64,000 nt of DNA from M269 sp964640795 (GTDB lineage: Bacteria > Pseudomonadota > Gammaproteobacteria > Enterobacterales > Alteromonadaceae): NCBI GenBank assembly GCA_964640795.1, contig CAZXIN010000028.1, positions 1 through 64,000 of the forward strand, read 5' to 3'. This document shows positions 1 to 8,189 of the stretch, one piece after another. Positions within the stretch are counted from its first letter, which is position 1, and the number at the start of each line of letters is the position of its first letter. Under the pieces are notes generated by a model that was not told where the DNA came from, made no database searches, and saw nothing but the letters and a program-made list of their open reading frames with translations. Both the position numbers and the translations under genes were made by a program.

Positions 1-14
1 TGGGTCGAGTGTAA
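1..14 (+). CDS. 3' end of an ABC transporter permease gene (partial)
   Basis: The first bases read in frame as ...Gly-Arg-Val-stop, with TAA at 12-14, followed 12 bases later by the next start codon. From memory, inner-membrane permeases of glycerol-type ABC importers often end in a short tail of this kind, and the next two genes are the usual neighbours of such a permease. Only four codons are visible, so the call rests mainly on context. Confidence 0.45.
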
Positions 15-26
15 AAGGCGGATATC

Positions 27-305
27 ATGTTAAATTGGATGGCGTGGACTCAACCAACAGCAATATTCTTTGCTGTTATTGCCTGTATTTTGGTGCTCAT
101 GACAGTTTGGGAGATCAAACGACCTTGTGTTGAGCGAAAAGGTTGGTTACCGATTGCGACGACGCGTGGTGATCGATTGTTTATTGGCTTGTTATCCAGC
201 GCTTTTGTTCATCTTGTTGCTGTCGGGACATTGGAAGACGTAAGCTTGTTTTGGGTGTTAGGCGGTTGTGTCGTGTGGGTTATTGCGTTGATTAGGTTTG
301 GCTAA
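27..305 (+). CDS. Small integral membrane protein, DUF2160-like, of a glycerol-type ABC importer operon
   Basis: A 92-residue protein with three likely membrane segments: about residues 9-28, 50-68 and 73-90. A charged cytoplasmic-looking loop (WEIKRPCVERKGW) follows the first. I recognise it as resembling the small DUF2160 proteins that lie between the permease and the binding-protein gene in glycerol ABC operons (the glpSTPQUV type described in Rhizobium). A purine-rich AAGG lies before the ATG. Its exact role is unknown; an accessory part of the importer is the natural inference. It ends 22 bases before the start chosen for the next gene. Confidence 0.7.
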   Translation: MLNWMAWTQPTAIFFAVIACILVLMTVWEIKRPCVERKGWLPIATTRGDRLFIGLLSSAFVHLVAVGTLEDVSLFWVLGGCVVWVIALIRFG

Positions 306-327
306 AGGATATAAGAAGAGAGTACTG

Positions 328-2040
328 ATGAAGAAATTACAGAGAAGTCTTGTTGCGATGGGGATCGCGTTGTCCTGTTTTGCTATGAATACCATTGCCG
401 ACGAGGCGGCAGCCAAAGCTTGGTTAGACAAAGAATTTAAAACATCCACATTGACTCCTGAGCAGCAATTGGAAGAAATGCGTTGGTTTATTAAAGCCGC
501 TGAAGCGTTTAAAGGGATGTCTATTAATGTGGTATCCGAGACCATTGCAACGCATGAATATGAATCGAACGTACTAGCGAAAGCGTTTACTGAGATCACG
601 GGCATCAAAATTACTCACGACTTGATTCAAGAAGGTGATGTGGTTGAGAAACTACAAACTCAAATGCAGTCAGGGCGGAATATATATGACGCGTATATTA
701 ACGACTCAGATTTAATCGGTACGCACTTCCGGTACGGTAAAGCTGTAGCCATCTCGGATATGATTGCGGGTGATGCAAAAGATCTCACGCTGCCCACACT
801 AGACTTAGAGGACTTTATTGGTCTTGATTTCACGACCGGACCTGATGGAAAAATCTATCAATTACCGGATCAGCAGTTTGCTAATCTCTATTGGTTTAGA
901 GCGGATTGGTTTGAACGTGATGATTTAAAAGCGCAGTTTAAAGCGCGTTATGGCTACGATTTAGGGGTGCCGGTTAACTGGTCTGCTTATGAAGACATTG
1001 CCGAGTTCTTCAGCAAACATGTTAAAATGATCGATGGTGAGACGGTATACGGGCATATGGATTATGGTAAGAAAGACCCGTCACTTGGATGGCGATTTAC
1101 TGATGCATGGTTTTCTATGGCTGGAGCGGGTGATGCTGGTATCCCGAATGGCGTGCCTGTTGACGAATGGGGTATCCGAGTAGAAGGCTGTAGCCCTGTA
1201 GGCTCGAGCGTGTCCCGAGGTGGTGCGACTAATGGTCCTGCGGCTGTTTATGCTACACAGAAGTATGTAGATTGGCTACGCGATTATGCGCCGCCTGAAG
1301 CGCAAGGGATGACCTTCTCAGAGGCAGGTCCTGTGCCTTCGCAGGGAAATATTGCTCAACAAATATTTTGGTATACAGCCTTTACCGCCAGTATGAACAA
1401 GCAAGGCTTACCTGTTGTTAATGAAGATGGTACGCCCAAGTGGCGGATGGCACCGTCACCTAAAGGCCCTTACTGGCAAGAAGGGATGAAATTAGGGTAT
1501 CAAGATACAGGCGCATGGACCTTCCTAAATTCTACGCCAGATAAAAGGCGATTAGCAGCCTGGCTATATGCGCAATTTACCGTATCCAAAACAGTATCAC
1601 TTAAGAAAACGCTTGTTGGATTAACACCCATTCGTGAATCAGATATAGACTCTCAAGCGATGACTGACGTTGCACCACAACTCGGAGGTTTAGTCGAGTT
1701 TTACCGTAGCCCTGCACGAAAACAATGGACACCTACAGGCACCAATGTCCCTGATTATCCAAAACTAGCCCAACTATGGTGGAAGCATATTGCAGAGGTA
1801 GCGAGTGGAGAAACCACTGCTCAGAAAGCACTCGACAATCTCGCGAAGGATCAAGATCGTGTCTTGCAAAGGCTTGAACGCGCTAAAATACAGGGTGAAT
1901 GTGGGCCTAAATTAAATCGACCTAAAAATGCAGAATACTGGCTGAATCAACCCGGTTCACCGAAAGTGAAACTAGCCAATGAGAAACCTAAAGGGCAGAC
2001 CATTGCTTATGCTGAATTACTGAAAAGTTGGCAGAACTAA
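328..2040 (+). CDS. glpV: ABC transporter substrate-binding protein, glycerol type
   Basis: A 570-residue periplasmic binding protein. The ATG at 328 is preferred over an upstream TTG at 298 because it follows a purine-rich AAGAAGAGAG and begins a clean Sec signal peptide (MKKLQRSLVAMGIALSC, cleavage near TIA-DEAA). The mature part has the extracellular solute-binding fold, with the stretch VVSETIATHEYESNVLAKAF and the motif IQEGDVVEKLQTQMQSG that I associate with the unusually large glycerol-binding proteins of ABC importers. It would capture glycerol or a related polyol and pass it to the permease encoded just upstream. The family is well supported; the substrate is inferred, so the symbol is tentative. 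Confidence 0.75.
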   Translation: MKKLQRSLVAMGIALSCFAMNTIADEAAAKAWLDKEFKTSTLTPEQQLEEMRWFIKAAEAFKGMSINVVSETIATHEYESNVLAKAFTEITGIKITHDLIQEGDVVEKLQTQMQSGRNIYDAYINDSDLIGTHFRYGKAVAISDMIAGDAKDLTLPTLDLEDFIGLDFTTGPDGKIYQLPDQQFANLYWFRADWFERDDLKAQFKARYGYDLGVPVNWSAYEDIAEFFSKHVKMIDGETVYGHMDYGKKDPSLGWRFTDAWFSMAGAGDAGIPNGVPVDEWGIRVEGCSPVGSSVSRGGATNGPAAVYATQKYVDWLRDYAPPEAQGMTFSEAGPVPSQGNIAQQIFWYTAFTASMNKQGLPVVNEDGTPKWRMAPSPKGPYWQEGMKLGYQDTGAWTFLNSTPDKRRLAAWLYAQFTVSKTVSLKKTLVGLTPIRESDIDSQAMTDVAPQLGGLVEFYRSPARKQWTPTGTNVPDYPKLAQLWWKHIAEVASGETTAQKALDNLAKDQDRVLQRLERAKIQGECGPKLNRPKNAEYWLNQPGSPKVKLANEKPKGQTIAYAELLKSWQN

Positions 2041-2083
2041 GGTTGCTAGAAGCATTTACCACACAATAATAAGAGAAACAGGT

Positions 2084-2503
2084 ATGAATAATCATTTGAT
2101 CCTATGGCCCTTGCTAGTTCAAGTATTGCTGACACTGGCTATTTTTATTGTCTTGGCCAAACGCAAAAAGCAATCGATAACGGATGGCACAGCAGACAGA
2201 GAAAAAGCGGCACTCGACAACAAAGCTTGGCCTGTTGATGTGGTTAAAGCCTCTAACAATATTGAGAATCAGTTTCAAACGCCTGTACTTTTTTATGCAC
2301 TATGTTTGGCTTTTGTGGTTAACCAAGGTGTTACTGCGATCACCTTGAGTTTGGCTTGGGTTTATGCGGTTAGCCGCATTGCTCATGCTGTTGTTCATGT
2401 TGGCTCAAACAATGTTCCTAAGCGTCTGCGCTACTTTATGATCGGCGTGGTCAGCTTGATTGCCATGGCAGTTATGCTGGGAGTGCAGTTGGTGACTTAT
2501 TAA
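2084..2503 (+). CDS. MAPEG family membrane protein
   Basis: A 139-residue protein with four hydrophobic segments: about residues 6-25, 68-86, 88-104 and 115-136. Family-typical features are the early loop with KAS-NNIENQFQTPVLFY and the later SRIAHAVVHVGSNNVPKRLRYF, which resemble the conserved E-NxxExxP and R-xxH/Y-P/NNVP-R elements of MAPEG proteins (membrane-associated glutathione/eicosanoid enzymes). Bacterial members are probably glutathione-dependent membrane enzymes, but their substrates are mostly unknown. It begins 43 bases after the binding-protein gene, possibly on the same transcript. Confidence 0.8.
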   Translation: MNNHLILWPLLVQVLLTLAIFIVLAKRKKQSITDGTADREKAALDNKAWPVDVVKASNNIENQFQTPVLFYALCLAFVVNQGVTAITLSLAWVYAVSRIAHAVVHVGSNNVPKRLRYFMIGVVSLIAMAVMLGVQLVTY

Positions 2504-2527
2504 CAACCTTATAGAAGAACAGTTCGA

Positions 2528-2878
2528 ATGACGAAAATACAACGCCCCGTTAATGTTCATAAATCCTATCATGCGCATGTCTACTTCGACGCTGCGACCT
2601 TGGATCTTGCTACTCGCTTATGTCATGACGCTGGAGAGAAGTTTAGTTTGCCAGTGGGACGAGTGCATGAGCGTAATGTAGGGCCTCATCCTATGTGGAG
2701 TTGCCAGATCAGCTTTGGTCGACAGCATTTCGATGCGTTTATCCCTTGGTTAGATAAAAGTCGTGAGGGCTTAACGATATTTGTGCATGGGATTACCGGT
2801 GACGACCTTAAAGACCATACTGATTACGCTTATTGGTTGGGTGAGAGTGTTGAATTGGAGCTATCCATTTTCACTTGA
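2528..2878 (+). CDS. DOPA 4,5-dioxygenase family protein
   Basis: A 116-residue protein covering the whole of the DOPA dioxygenase-like family. Visible family signatures are the opening YHAHVYFDAAT, a histidine in GRVHERNVGPHPMWSCQISF, and the C-terminal LTIFVHGITGDDLKDHTDYAYWLG. The histidines in HAHVYF, VGPHP and VHG are the likely metal ligands. Fungal and plant relatives cleave DOPA; bacterial ones act on unknown catechols or have no assigned role. It starts 24 bases after the MAPEG gene and is followed by a terminator, so the run of genes ends here. Confidence 0.8.
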   Translation: MTKIQRPVNVHKSYHAHVYFDAATLDLATRLCHDAGEKFSLPVGRVHERNVGPHPMWSCQISFGRQHFDAFIPWLDKSREGLTIFVHGITGDDLKDHTDYAYWLGESVELELSIFT

Positions 2879-3005
2879 TGCCAATATTCGACCTCTGATC
2901 AGTTGAATAATTAAGAGCTTAATACATGTATAGAACCTTGCTGTTTGTTTTGGTGACATAGGCTGTTGGTTCTACTTTGTTTCATGTTAACTTTTATGAA
3001 CCTGA

Positions 3006-3032
3006 AGAGGGCTAGGGCCCCCTCTATTTTTA
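3006..3032 (+). terminator. Rho-independent terminator
   Basis: A stem AGAGGG (3006-3011) pairs with CCCTCT (3020-3025) around a short GC-rich loop, followed by a T-rich tail (ATTTTTAT). It lies 130 bases after the DOPA-dioxygenase-like gene, in the right orientation to end that plus-strand operon. Confidence 0.65.
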
Positions 3033-3089
3033 TATTAATAAACAACTTGCCGCAAAACTGTACAGGAAAGGTCAACACGCTCCAGTTTA

Positions 3090-4379
3090 TTAGCCTTTGA
3101 GACCGTGGTCTTTAATTCGGTCCTCAAGTATCAGCCTGTCACACCTTTGTTCTATGCCTTCAGATATCCAACAGAATTGGACATCATTCGCGTTTGACGA
3201 CAGTGCCTGTCTAAATTTTTCGATATTCTCAGGCAATGCCGCCAAACCGTTGAATTGCGTTATGACGTCGCCTAATGCCAATTGGGTTTTTATTGCACCC
3301 GTGTCATCGTCAATCCTTTTTACAACATAACCATTTTTATGCACCAGTACACCTAAGCCGCTTCTGTCGTGAAGAATTGGTTGATTGAATCGGTGGTTTT
3401 CTTTAATCAGCATGCGTTTGTCTTGATAATCGAAGATGACATTGAACTGACTAAACAGTTGGTTTCCGATTGACCCATGATGTTTTTCATCATCGGTAAC
3501 GGCACTGTCTGAGAAGTCAGTTTGCATATTCGTGAAAACAATGTTCCCTATGCTTGCGCTAGCGACTGAGCTGTTGAAATTATCTAAGCCACCGCTGATG
3601 CCAAATGATTTTGACTTATAGTAAGTTGTTGGAAAGTTTATTTCGTCATGCCGTCTTGGTGCCAAAGATAATGCGCCAGCAGCGCCTGTATCAAGGTGTA
3701 GAATGAGATCCATCGGTGTTGAATCTTCTTTTATCCGTACTTTACTGTTGATAAAAGGGACTGATTGCTTTATGTCGAGAGCGACAGTTGACCACTTTTC
3801 GTCTGTGTATTTTTGGTCATCGAACGACTCTTTTTCAAACAAGGTGATCGTAGAGGTGTCGTAATCAATCTTCACTATTAAATGGGCGAGTAAATCAAAA
3901 CCGATGATACCGTCGAAGAAAACCTCATCTAAGTCATCGAAAAAGGGCAGTCCTGATAGAGGAATATGCAAAATGGACTTTTCGCTAATCTTGAAACTTC
4001 CAACAGTAATATTGGTGTTATGGATAAAGCTAGCTGATGAATCCCCATCATCCCCTAAACCGCCAACTGATATTTTGCCGCTGGACTTCAAAGGTAAAGC
4101 TTTTGTGTTATGGCTCTCAACGATAACAGTGACGGGCGAGCCTGTATCCAAGACAAACTGGAGAGGTTTACTGTCGTTAATAGAAATGGGTATTAAAATC
4201 TTTTGATCGACCAAACTGAAGGGGATTGATGTAGTTCTCTGCTCTGTTTGCCACGTTGTTTTCGTTTTCGATTTTGAGATATAAAACTGAGCCGAATCGT
4301 TGAGTGCACAACTTGCGACAAAAGAGACCAACACAGTGACAATGATCGCTAGGCTGTTTATCTTTCTAGATGAAACCAT
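3090..4379 (-). CDS. Retropepsin-like aspartic protease lipoprotein with PDZ-like tail
   Basis: A 429-residue protein. The N-terminus is a hydrophobic segment ending in a lipobox (VASC, Cys about 24), so it is probably an outer-membrane or periplasmic lipoprotein. Two aspartic-protease half motifs are visible, FVLDTGSPVTV at about residue 77 and LHLDTGAAGALSL at about 227, each with the DTG catalytic triad, giving a single-chain pepsin/retropepsin-like double domain. The last 90 residues (GLGVLVHKNGYVVKRI... LALGDVITQFNG) resemble a PDZ domain. It probably cleaves periplasmic proteins; no substrate can be inferred. The gene stands alone, with its promoter in the AT-rich 4380-4540 stretch. Confidence 0.8.
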   Translation of the reverse strand: MVSSRKINSLAIIVTVLVSFVASCALNDSAQFYISKSKTKTTWQTEQRTTSIPFSLVDQKILIPISINDSKPLQFVLDTGSPVTVIVESHNTKALPLKSSGKISVGGLGDDGDSSASFIHNTNITVGSFKISEKSILHIPLSGLPFFDDLDEVFFDGIIGFDLLAHLIVKIDYDTSTITLFEKESFDDQKYTDEKWSTVALDIKQSVPFINSKVRIKEDSTPMDLILHLDTGAAGALSLAPRRHDEINFPTTYYKSKSFGISGGLDNFNSSVASASIGNIVFTNMQTDFSDSAVTDDEKHHGSIGNQLFSQFNVIFDYQDKRMLIKENHRFNQPILHDRSGLGVLVHKNGYVVKRIDDDTGAIKTQLALGDVITQFNGLAALPENIEKFRQALSSNANDVQFCWISEGIEQRCDRLILEDRIKDHGLKG

Positions 4380-4540
4380 GATTTATCTTTCCTTAAAGGC
4401 AATACCTTAATTGATGTTTAAATGTATTGCAGATATAAATTATTGCAAAGCGATAATTTATAGTTGAATTGTAACTATTTTTGATCTTGAGGCATCTCTG
4501 TAAAATAATGGTTTAGGGTAATATCCAATTAAATACTTTG

Positions 4541-4651
4541 ATGACTTCCTATTCCCCACTTAAACTATTCAGCAATGTTATGCGGTTCGGTGTTTATATC
4601 CTAAAAATGGCTAGTCAAATTGATAAAGAGAATCAGGGATTTATTGAGTGA
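4541..4651 (+). pseudogene. Short ORF coupled to the HTH gene, possible remnant of a DUF2975 membrane-protein gene
   Basis: An ATG at 4541 opens a 36-codon frame ending in TGA at 4649-4651, which overlaps the GTG start of the next gene (GTGA). Its product reads MTSYSPLKLFSNVMRF followed by GVYILKMASQIDKENQGFIE. The C-terminal part looks like the tail of DUF2975 membrane proteins, which normally sit directly upstream of, and overlap, this kind of small HTH regulator. The start and end of such a gene seem to have been joined with the membrane core lost. The deletion is inferred; a genuine small leader peptide is the alternative. Confidence 0.4.
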
Positions 4652-4866
4652 GTATTGTCGTTAATCTTGATGTTATGTTGGCCATGCGTAAAGTCAGCTC
4701 TAAAGAGCTAGCGTCAGCTATTGGTATTACGGAAGTTAACTTGTCTTTGCTCAAACGAGGTAAGGTGAAAGGTGTCCGTTTTGAAACACTAGCTGCCATT
4801 TGCGATTACCTTGATTGTCAGCCAGGGGATATTTTGGTCTTCGAGAAACGCGATGAGAGCCTTTAA
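4648..4866 (+). CDS. Small Cro/CI-type HTH transcriptional regulator
   Basis: A 72-residue protein that is essentially one HTH domain (MLAMRKVSSKELASAIGI, ITEVNLSLLKRGKVKGVRFE), ending in DYLDCQPGDILVFE, the typical close of the YozG/HTH_26 family. The start is a GTG that overlaps the TGA of the preceding short frame, so translation is probably coupled. Relatives usually pair with a DUF2975 membrane protein and are thought to regulate that pair or nearby genes; here the partner seems reduced to a remnant. It is convergent with the chemoreceptor gene. Confidence 0.85.
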   Translation: MSIVVNLDVMLAMRKVSSKELASAIGITEVNLSLLKRGKVKGVRFETLAAICDYLDCQPGDILVFEKRDESL

Positions 4867-4947
4867 ACATAACTCTTGTCCATTGGCAGCACACCGCTAA
4901 AAAGCTTCCCTCTCTTTAATAAAAGCATAGAAGGCAGTTATCTGAGT

Positions 4948-7065
4948 TTATACTCTGAACTGTTTCACTAGCCCTGCTAGTTCTTGACCAAGTTGATTGA
5001 GGCCTTGAGCATGCTGTGTTGTTTCGTCTGTGGCGCTTGATACATTGACTGTTGTAGCCACTATATTGCTGATATTGTCACTGACGTCACTAGTCACCAG
5101 AGATTGCTGATCAACAGCACGTGTGATTTGCGCGACCATGTCATCTACTTCAATAACTGATGCGCTTATATTGTCCAGTAACTCACCTGTTTTAACAGCT
5201 TTGGATACGGTGACCTCTGAGTTTTTACGACTTCTTTCCATGCTCTGAACGGCTTGAGATGTTCCCAATTGTAGTCTTTCGATCATTGTCTGAATTTCTT
5301 CGGTACTATTTTGCGTTCTTGCCGCTAGTGTCCTTACTTCGTCTGCAACAACAGCGAATCCTCGGCCTTGTTCACCAGCCCTTGCTGCTTCGATAGCAGC
5401 ATTCAAAGCGAGTAGGTTAGTTTGTTCTGCAATGCCCCGTATGACTGTTAAAACAGTGCCTATATTCTCGGCTTCGCTGTTTAAGTTTGAGACGACTTCC
5501 GAGCCGTCTTCAATATCTCTGGCTAATGTTCTTATCGAATCGACAGATTCTTCAACAACAATTTTGGCTTGTTTCCCTTCGTCACTGGCTGAGGATGTTG
5601 AGCTAGACACGTTCTGTATGTTGCTATTTATTTCTTTGGCACTTTGTGACAACTCTTTTATTGCGTGAGCAGTCGAGTCGGTTTCTTTACTTTGAGATTC
5701 TACACTGCCAGCAACAGAGCCAATTAAGCTGTCCATACTGTTAACTGAGCTGGATATCTGTTCTGAAGCAAAGGTTATTTTCTTGATCAAGTCTTGAATC
5801 CGCTCAACAAAGATATTGAATCCTTTAGCTAGGTTACCTACTTCATCATTAGATGAATCATCAACTCGCTGTGTTAGGTCGCCATCACCTTGAGCAATGT
5901 CATGTAAACGTGCCGACAGCTCTCTTAATGGGCCAATGAGTAATTTGATAAACAGCAGAATCATCGCTGTACCAACGATAAGGGATGCGATGATAAAACC
6001 GATTTGTATTGCAATAGCTGAAGTAACAGACTCTGCAGCGTTTTCGTCAGCACTGTCCATGAAGAGATCTGATGTTTCAGCAACTTGCTCTAGTACCAAA
6101 TCTGCATTATCGACATCTTTTTCAAGCTCTTCGGTATATTGGTCTGCTTTATATTCCATATCGAGTTGATCGCGATATGAGTCAAAAAGCTGCTCGTCAG
6201 AGTTAGCCAATGAGATCCACATATCGAAAGCAGCTATCAAATCACTCGCGTCTTGCCTATCTTCTTCTGATTCTGCTAGTTCAGTGAGAATGTCGAAAAA
6301 GGGTTTTGCAGAAACAACGAGCTCATCAAAATTCGCTTTAATATCAGGCAACTTCGTTGGGTCTTCCTCTGCTAAATATTCACCCGATGTATCTTGCATT
6401 TCTATGATCAGACGTTGTAACTTGAGTGATGCTTCGACGACTGGATAATCTTTCTCGAAAAGCTCTCCGAGAATGTCGTTTATTTCTGCCGCGCTGCCTC
6501 CGCGTGCTAGAATGGCGTCTCCATCGTCTTCGGCTTTCTGCATTTCAGCTTCATTTTCTATCGCGAACTCGTCTAGCCTCACAATCAGCTCTGCGCCTTG
6601 TGAATCAAACTCATCTAAGAGTGATTTTGCTTTTTCTTCCTCATTTAATTCATTGGTGTGTGCTTCAATCATTTGACTGACATGATCGTCGAATTCTTGA
6701 TGTTCTTTAAGTGCACTATCAACTAGTTCTATGTAGCGCTGCTCATCGATTGTTTGGCGCAAGGTTTTATAAGTTTGATTGAAGCTTATTGAAAGAGAAT
6801 CTAGTTCCTTTGCCAGTATTTCGACCTCTGATAAGTCTTCGCTGGCCAATATTTCGTTTGCTACTTTAGCCGACTCCCATAGCCCAGCAATCAAGTCGTC
6901 TGTTTCTTCTATCGTCGGACCGGCTTCGTCGGTGATTGTATTGAGTTGATCCTCTAGTGAAAATACTGAAAGCAATCCTCCGGCAGATGATAAGACAACG
7001 AGCAGTGCCATAATACTCAGGCCTAAAATGAGTTTTGCTTTTATCGTAGATACAAACTTAGTCAT
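4948..7065 (-). CDS. Methyl-accepting chemotaxis protein
   Basis: A 705-residue transmembrane chemoreceptor. A first membrane segment (about residues 11-31) is followed by an acidic, helical periplasmic sensor region of about 320 residues and a second membrane segment near 350-375. A HAMP domain follows (LIGPLRELSARLHDIAQGDG, DDSSNDEVGNLAKGF), then the cytoplasmic signalling hairpin with the very conserved core EQTNLLALNAAIEAARAGE. It would signal through CheW/CheA to the flagellar motor. There is no C-terminal CheR-docking pentapeptide; it ends LVKQFRV. The ligand is unknown; the sensor region is long, rich in Glu/Asp and coiled-coil-like. Confidence 0.93.
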   Translation of the reverse strand: MTKFVSTIKAKLILGLSIMALLVVLSSAGGLLSVFSLEDQLNTITDEAGPTIEETDDLIAGLWESAKVANEILASEDLSEVEILAKELDSLSISFNQTYKTLRQTIDEQRYIELVDSALKEHQEFDDHVSQMIEAHTNELNEEEKAKSLLDEFDSQGAELIVRLDEFAIENEAEMQKAEDDGDAILARGGSAAEINDILGELFEKDYPVVEASLKLQRLIIEMQDTSGEYLAEEDPTKLPDIKANFDELVVSAKPFFDILTELAESEEDRQDASDLIAAFDMWISLANSDEQLFDSYRDQLDMEYKADQYTEELEKDVDNADLVLEQVAETSDLFMDSADENAAESVTSAIAIQIGFIIASLIVGTAMILLFIKLLIGPLRELSARLHDIAQGDGDLTQRVDDSSNDEVGNLAKGFNIFVERIQDLIKKITFASEQISSSVNSMDSLIGSVAGSVESQSKETDSTAHAIKELSQSAKEINSNIQNVSSSTSSASDEGKQAKIVVEESVDSIRTLARDIEDGSEVVSNLNSEAENIGTVLTVIRGIAEQTNLLALNAAIEAARAGEQGRGFAVVADEVRTLAARTQNSTEEIQTMIERLQLGTSQAVQSMERSRKNSEVTVSKAVKTGELLDNISASVIEVDDMVAQITRAVDQQSLVTSDVSDNISNIVATTVNVSSATDETTQHAQGLNQLGQELAGLVKQFRV

Positions 7066-7662
7066 ACTGTGTGCAACCTATTTATGGTCTTCACCTTTAA
7101 ATACATAAAAACTATTTATCGAGACATTAAATAATTTCTACTTATAAAAAGACTCATATTAATTTGGCGGTATCTCAATCTATGTTAGAAAAATGGATGA
7201 AGCTTTAACAGTTATTTTAAAACACTATATATATGACTCAGTGTTTTAAATATTAGATCAAGTCGTAATCTATTAATGTGAGATGAATTTAATCGTAAAA
7301 GTATAGAACATAAATAAGACATTAGTTGTACGTCTCTTTATATTTTTATTTTCTTATCGGACCTCTGATGAGAAACATGTGATATAAATCATATTAATTA
7401 AGGTGGCTTGATTTTTCACGATATTATACTTTTATGATCGAAATTCAACGTTGTTATTTTTTCATGCCCTATTACTTTGATTTAGCTTGCCTATTGCTGG
7501 CTATCATTCTTTATTTTATGGGTTTCAATCTTATATTGAATATGATGGTATGGTAACTTAATTTCATCTGTGTCATTAGGGGAATTTACTTTTTAATATT
7601 TCCGACTTACCATTAAACTGTTCGATGAATTAACGTAAAAGTGATATATCAAAGGAGAGGCA
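7066..7662. other. AT-rich intergenic region, 597 bp
   Basis: This separates the divergent chemoreceptor and P-loop kinase genes and should hold promoters for both. It is strongly AT-rich. I see no RNA gene or clear operator. The only notable item is the short hydrophobic frame at 7434-7556, listed separately. A good ribosome-binding site (AAAGGAGAGG) precedes the kinase start at 7663. Confidence 0.6.
7434..7556 (+). CDS. Possible 40-residue membrane microprotein
   Basis: An ATG-to-TAA frame encoding 40 residues, with a hydrophobic core (LACLLLAIILYFMGFNLIL) long enough to span a membrane once, and aromatic residues on both sides. No convincing ribosome-binding site precedes it, and AT-rich DNA readily yields hydrophobic frames by chance. 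It is recorded as a candidate only. Confidence 0.2.
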   Translation: MIEIQRCYFFMPYYFDLACLLLAIILYFMGFNLILNMMVW

Positions 7663-8154
7663 ATGAATCAGCAAGGGAAACTATTCTTTTTCTGTGGGAA
7701 AATGGGCGCCGGTAAGTCGACTAAATCTAATCAAACAGTAAAAGATAATTATGCGATCCTTATTTCAGAAGATGAATGGTTGTCAGCACACTATCCTAAT
7801 CAAATTCAGTCATTCGACGACTATTTAAAGTTTTCAGCAATCATCAAACCATTTGTTATGTCCCATGTACAAGACATATTGTGTACTGGGACGAACGTTG
7901 TCATGGACTTTCCCGCAAATACGAGAAACCAACGGAGCTGGTTTAAACAACTGTGTGAAGAAGTGGGCGCCATCCATGAGCTGACTTTTTTAGATGTGAG
8001 TAACGAACAGTGTCTCGAACAAATTGCCAAACGTCGTATCGAACAACCAGAGCGTGCTCAATTTGATACAGAGGAAGTTTTCGCGCATGTGACACAGTTC
8101 TTTGAACCTCCTTCTGATGACGAGAAGCTAAACATCGTTCGTATAACACGTTAA
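7663..8154 (+). CDS. P-loop ATPase/kinase of the AAA_33 type
   Basis: A 163-residue protein with a Walker A motif close to the N-terminus (FFCGKMGAGKSTKSNQ) after a beta strand, and a later strand with VVMDFPANTRNQRSWF, where the Asp could coordinate magnesium. Size and layout match the small zeta-toxin/kinase-like ATP-binding proteins found in many proteobacteria, which probably phosphorylate a small molecule or nucleotide. The substrate is not evident. A strong ribosome-binding site (AAAGGAGAGG) supports the start. It is monocistronic and convergent with the LysR gene. Confidence 0.8.
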   Translation: MNQQGKLFFFCGKMGAGKSTKSNQTVKDNYAILISEDEWLSAHYPNQIQSFDDYLKFSAIIKPFVMSHVQDILCTGTNVVMDFPANTRNQRSWFKQLCEEVGAIHELTFLDVSNEQCLEQIAKRRIEQPERAQFDTEEVFAHVTQFFEPPSDDEKLNIVRITR

Positions 8155-8189
8155 TTGCCACATCAAGGCATACTGACAACTTTGATTTT

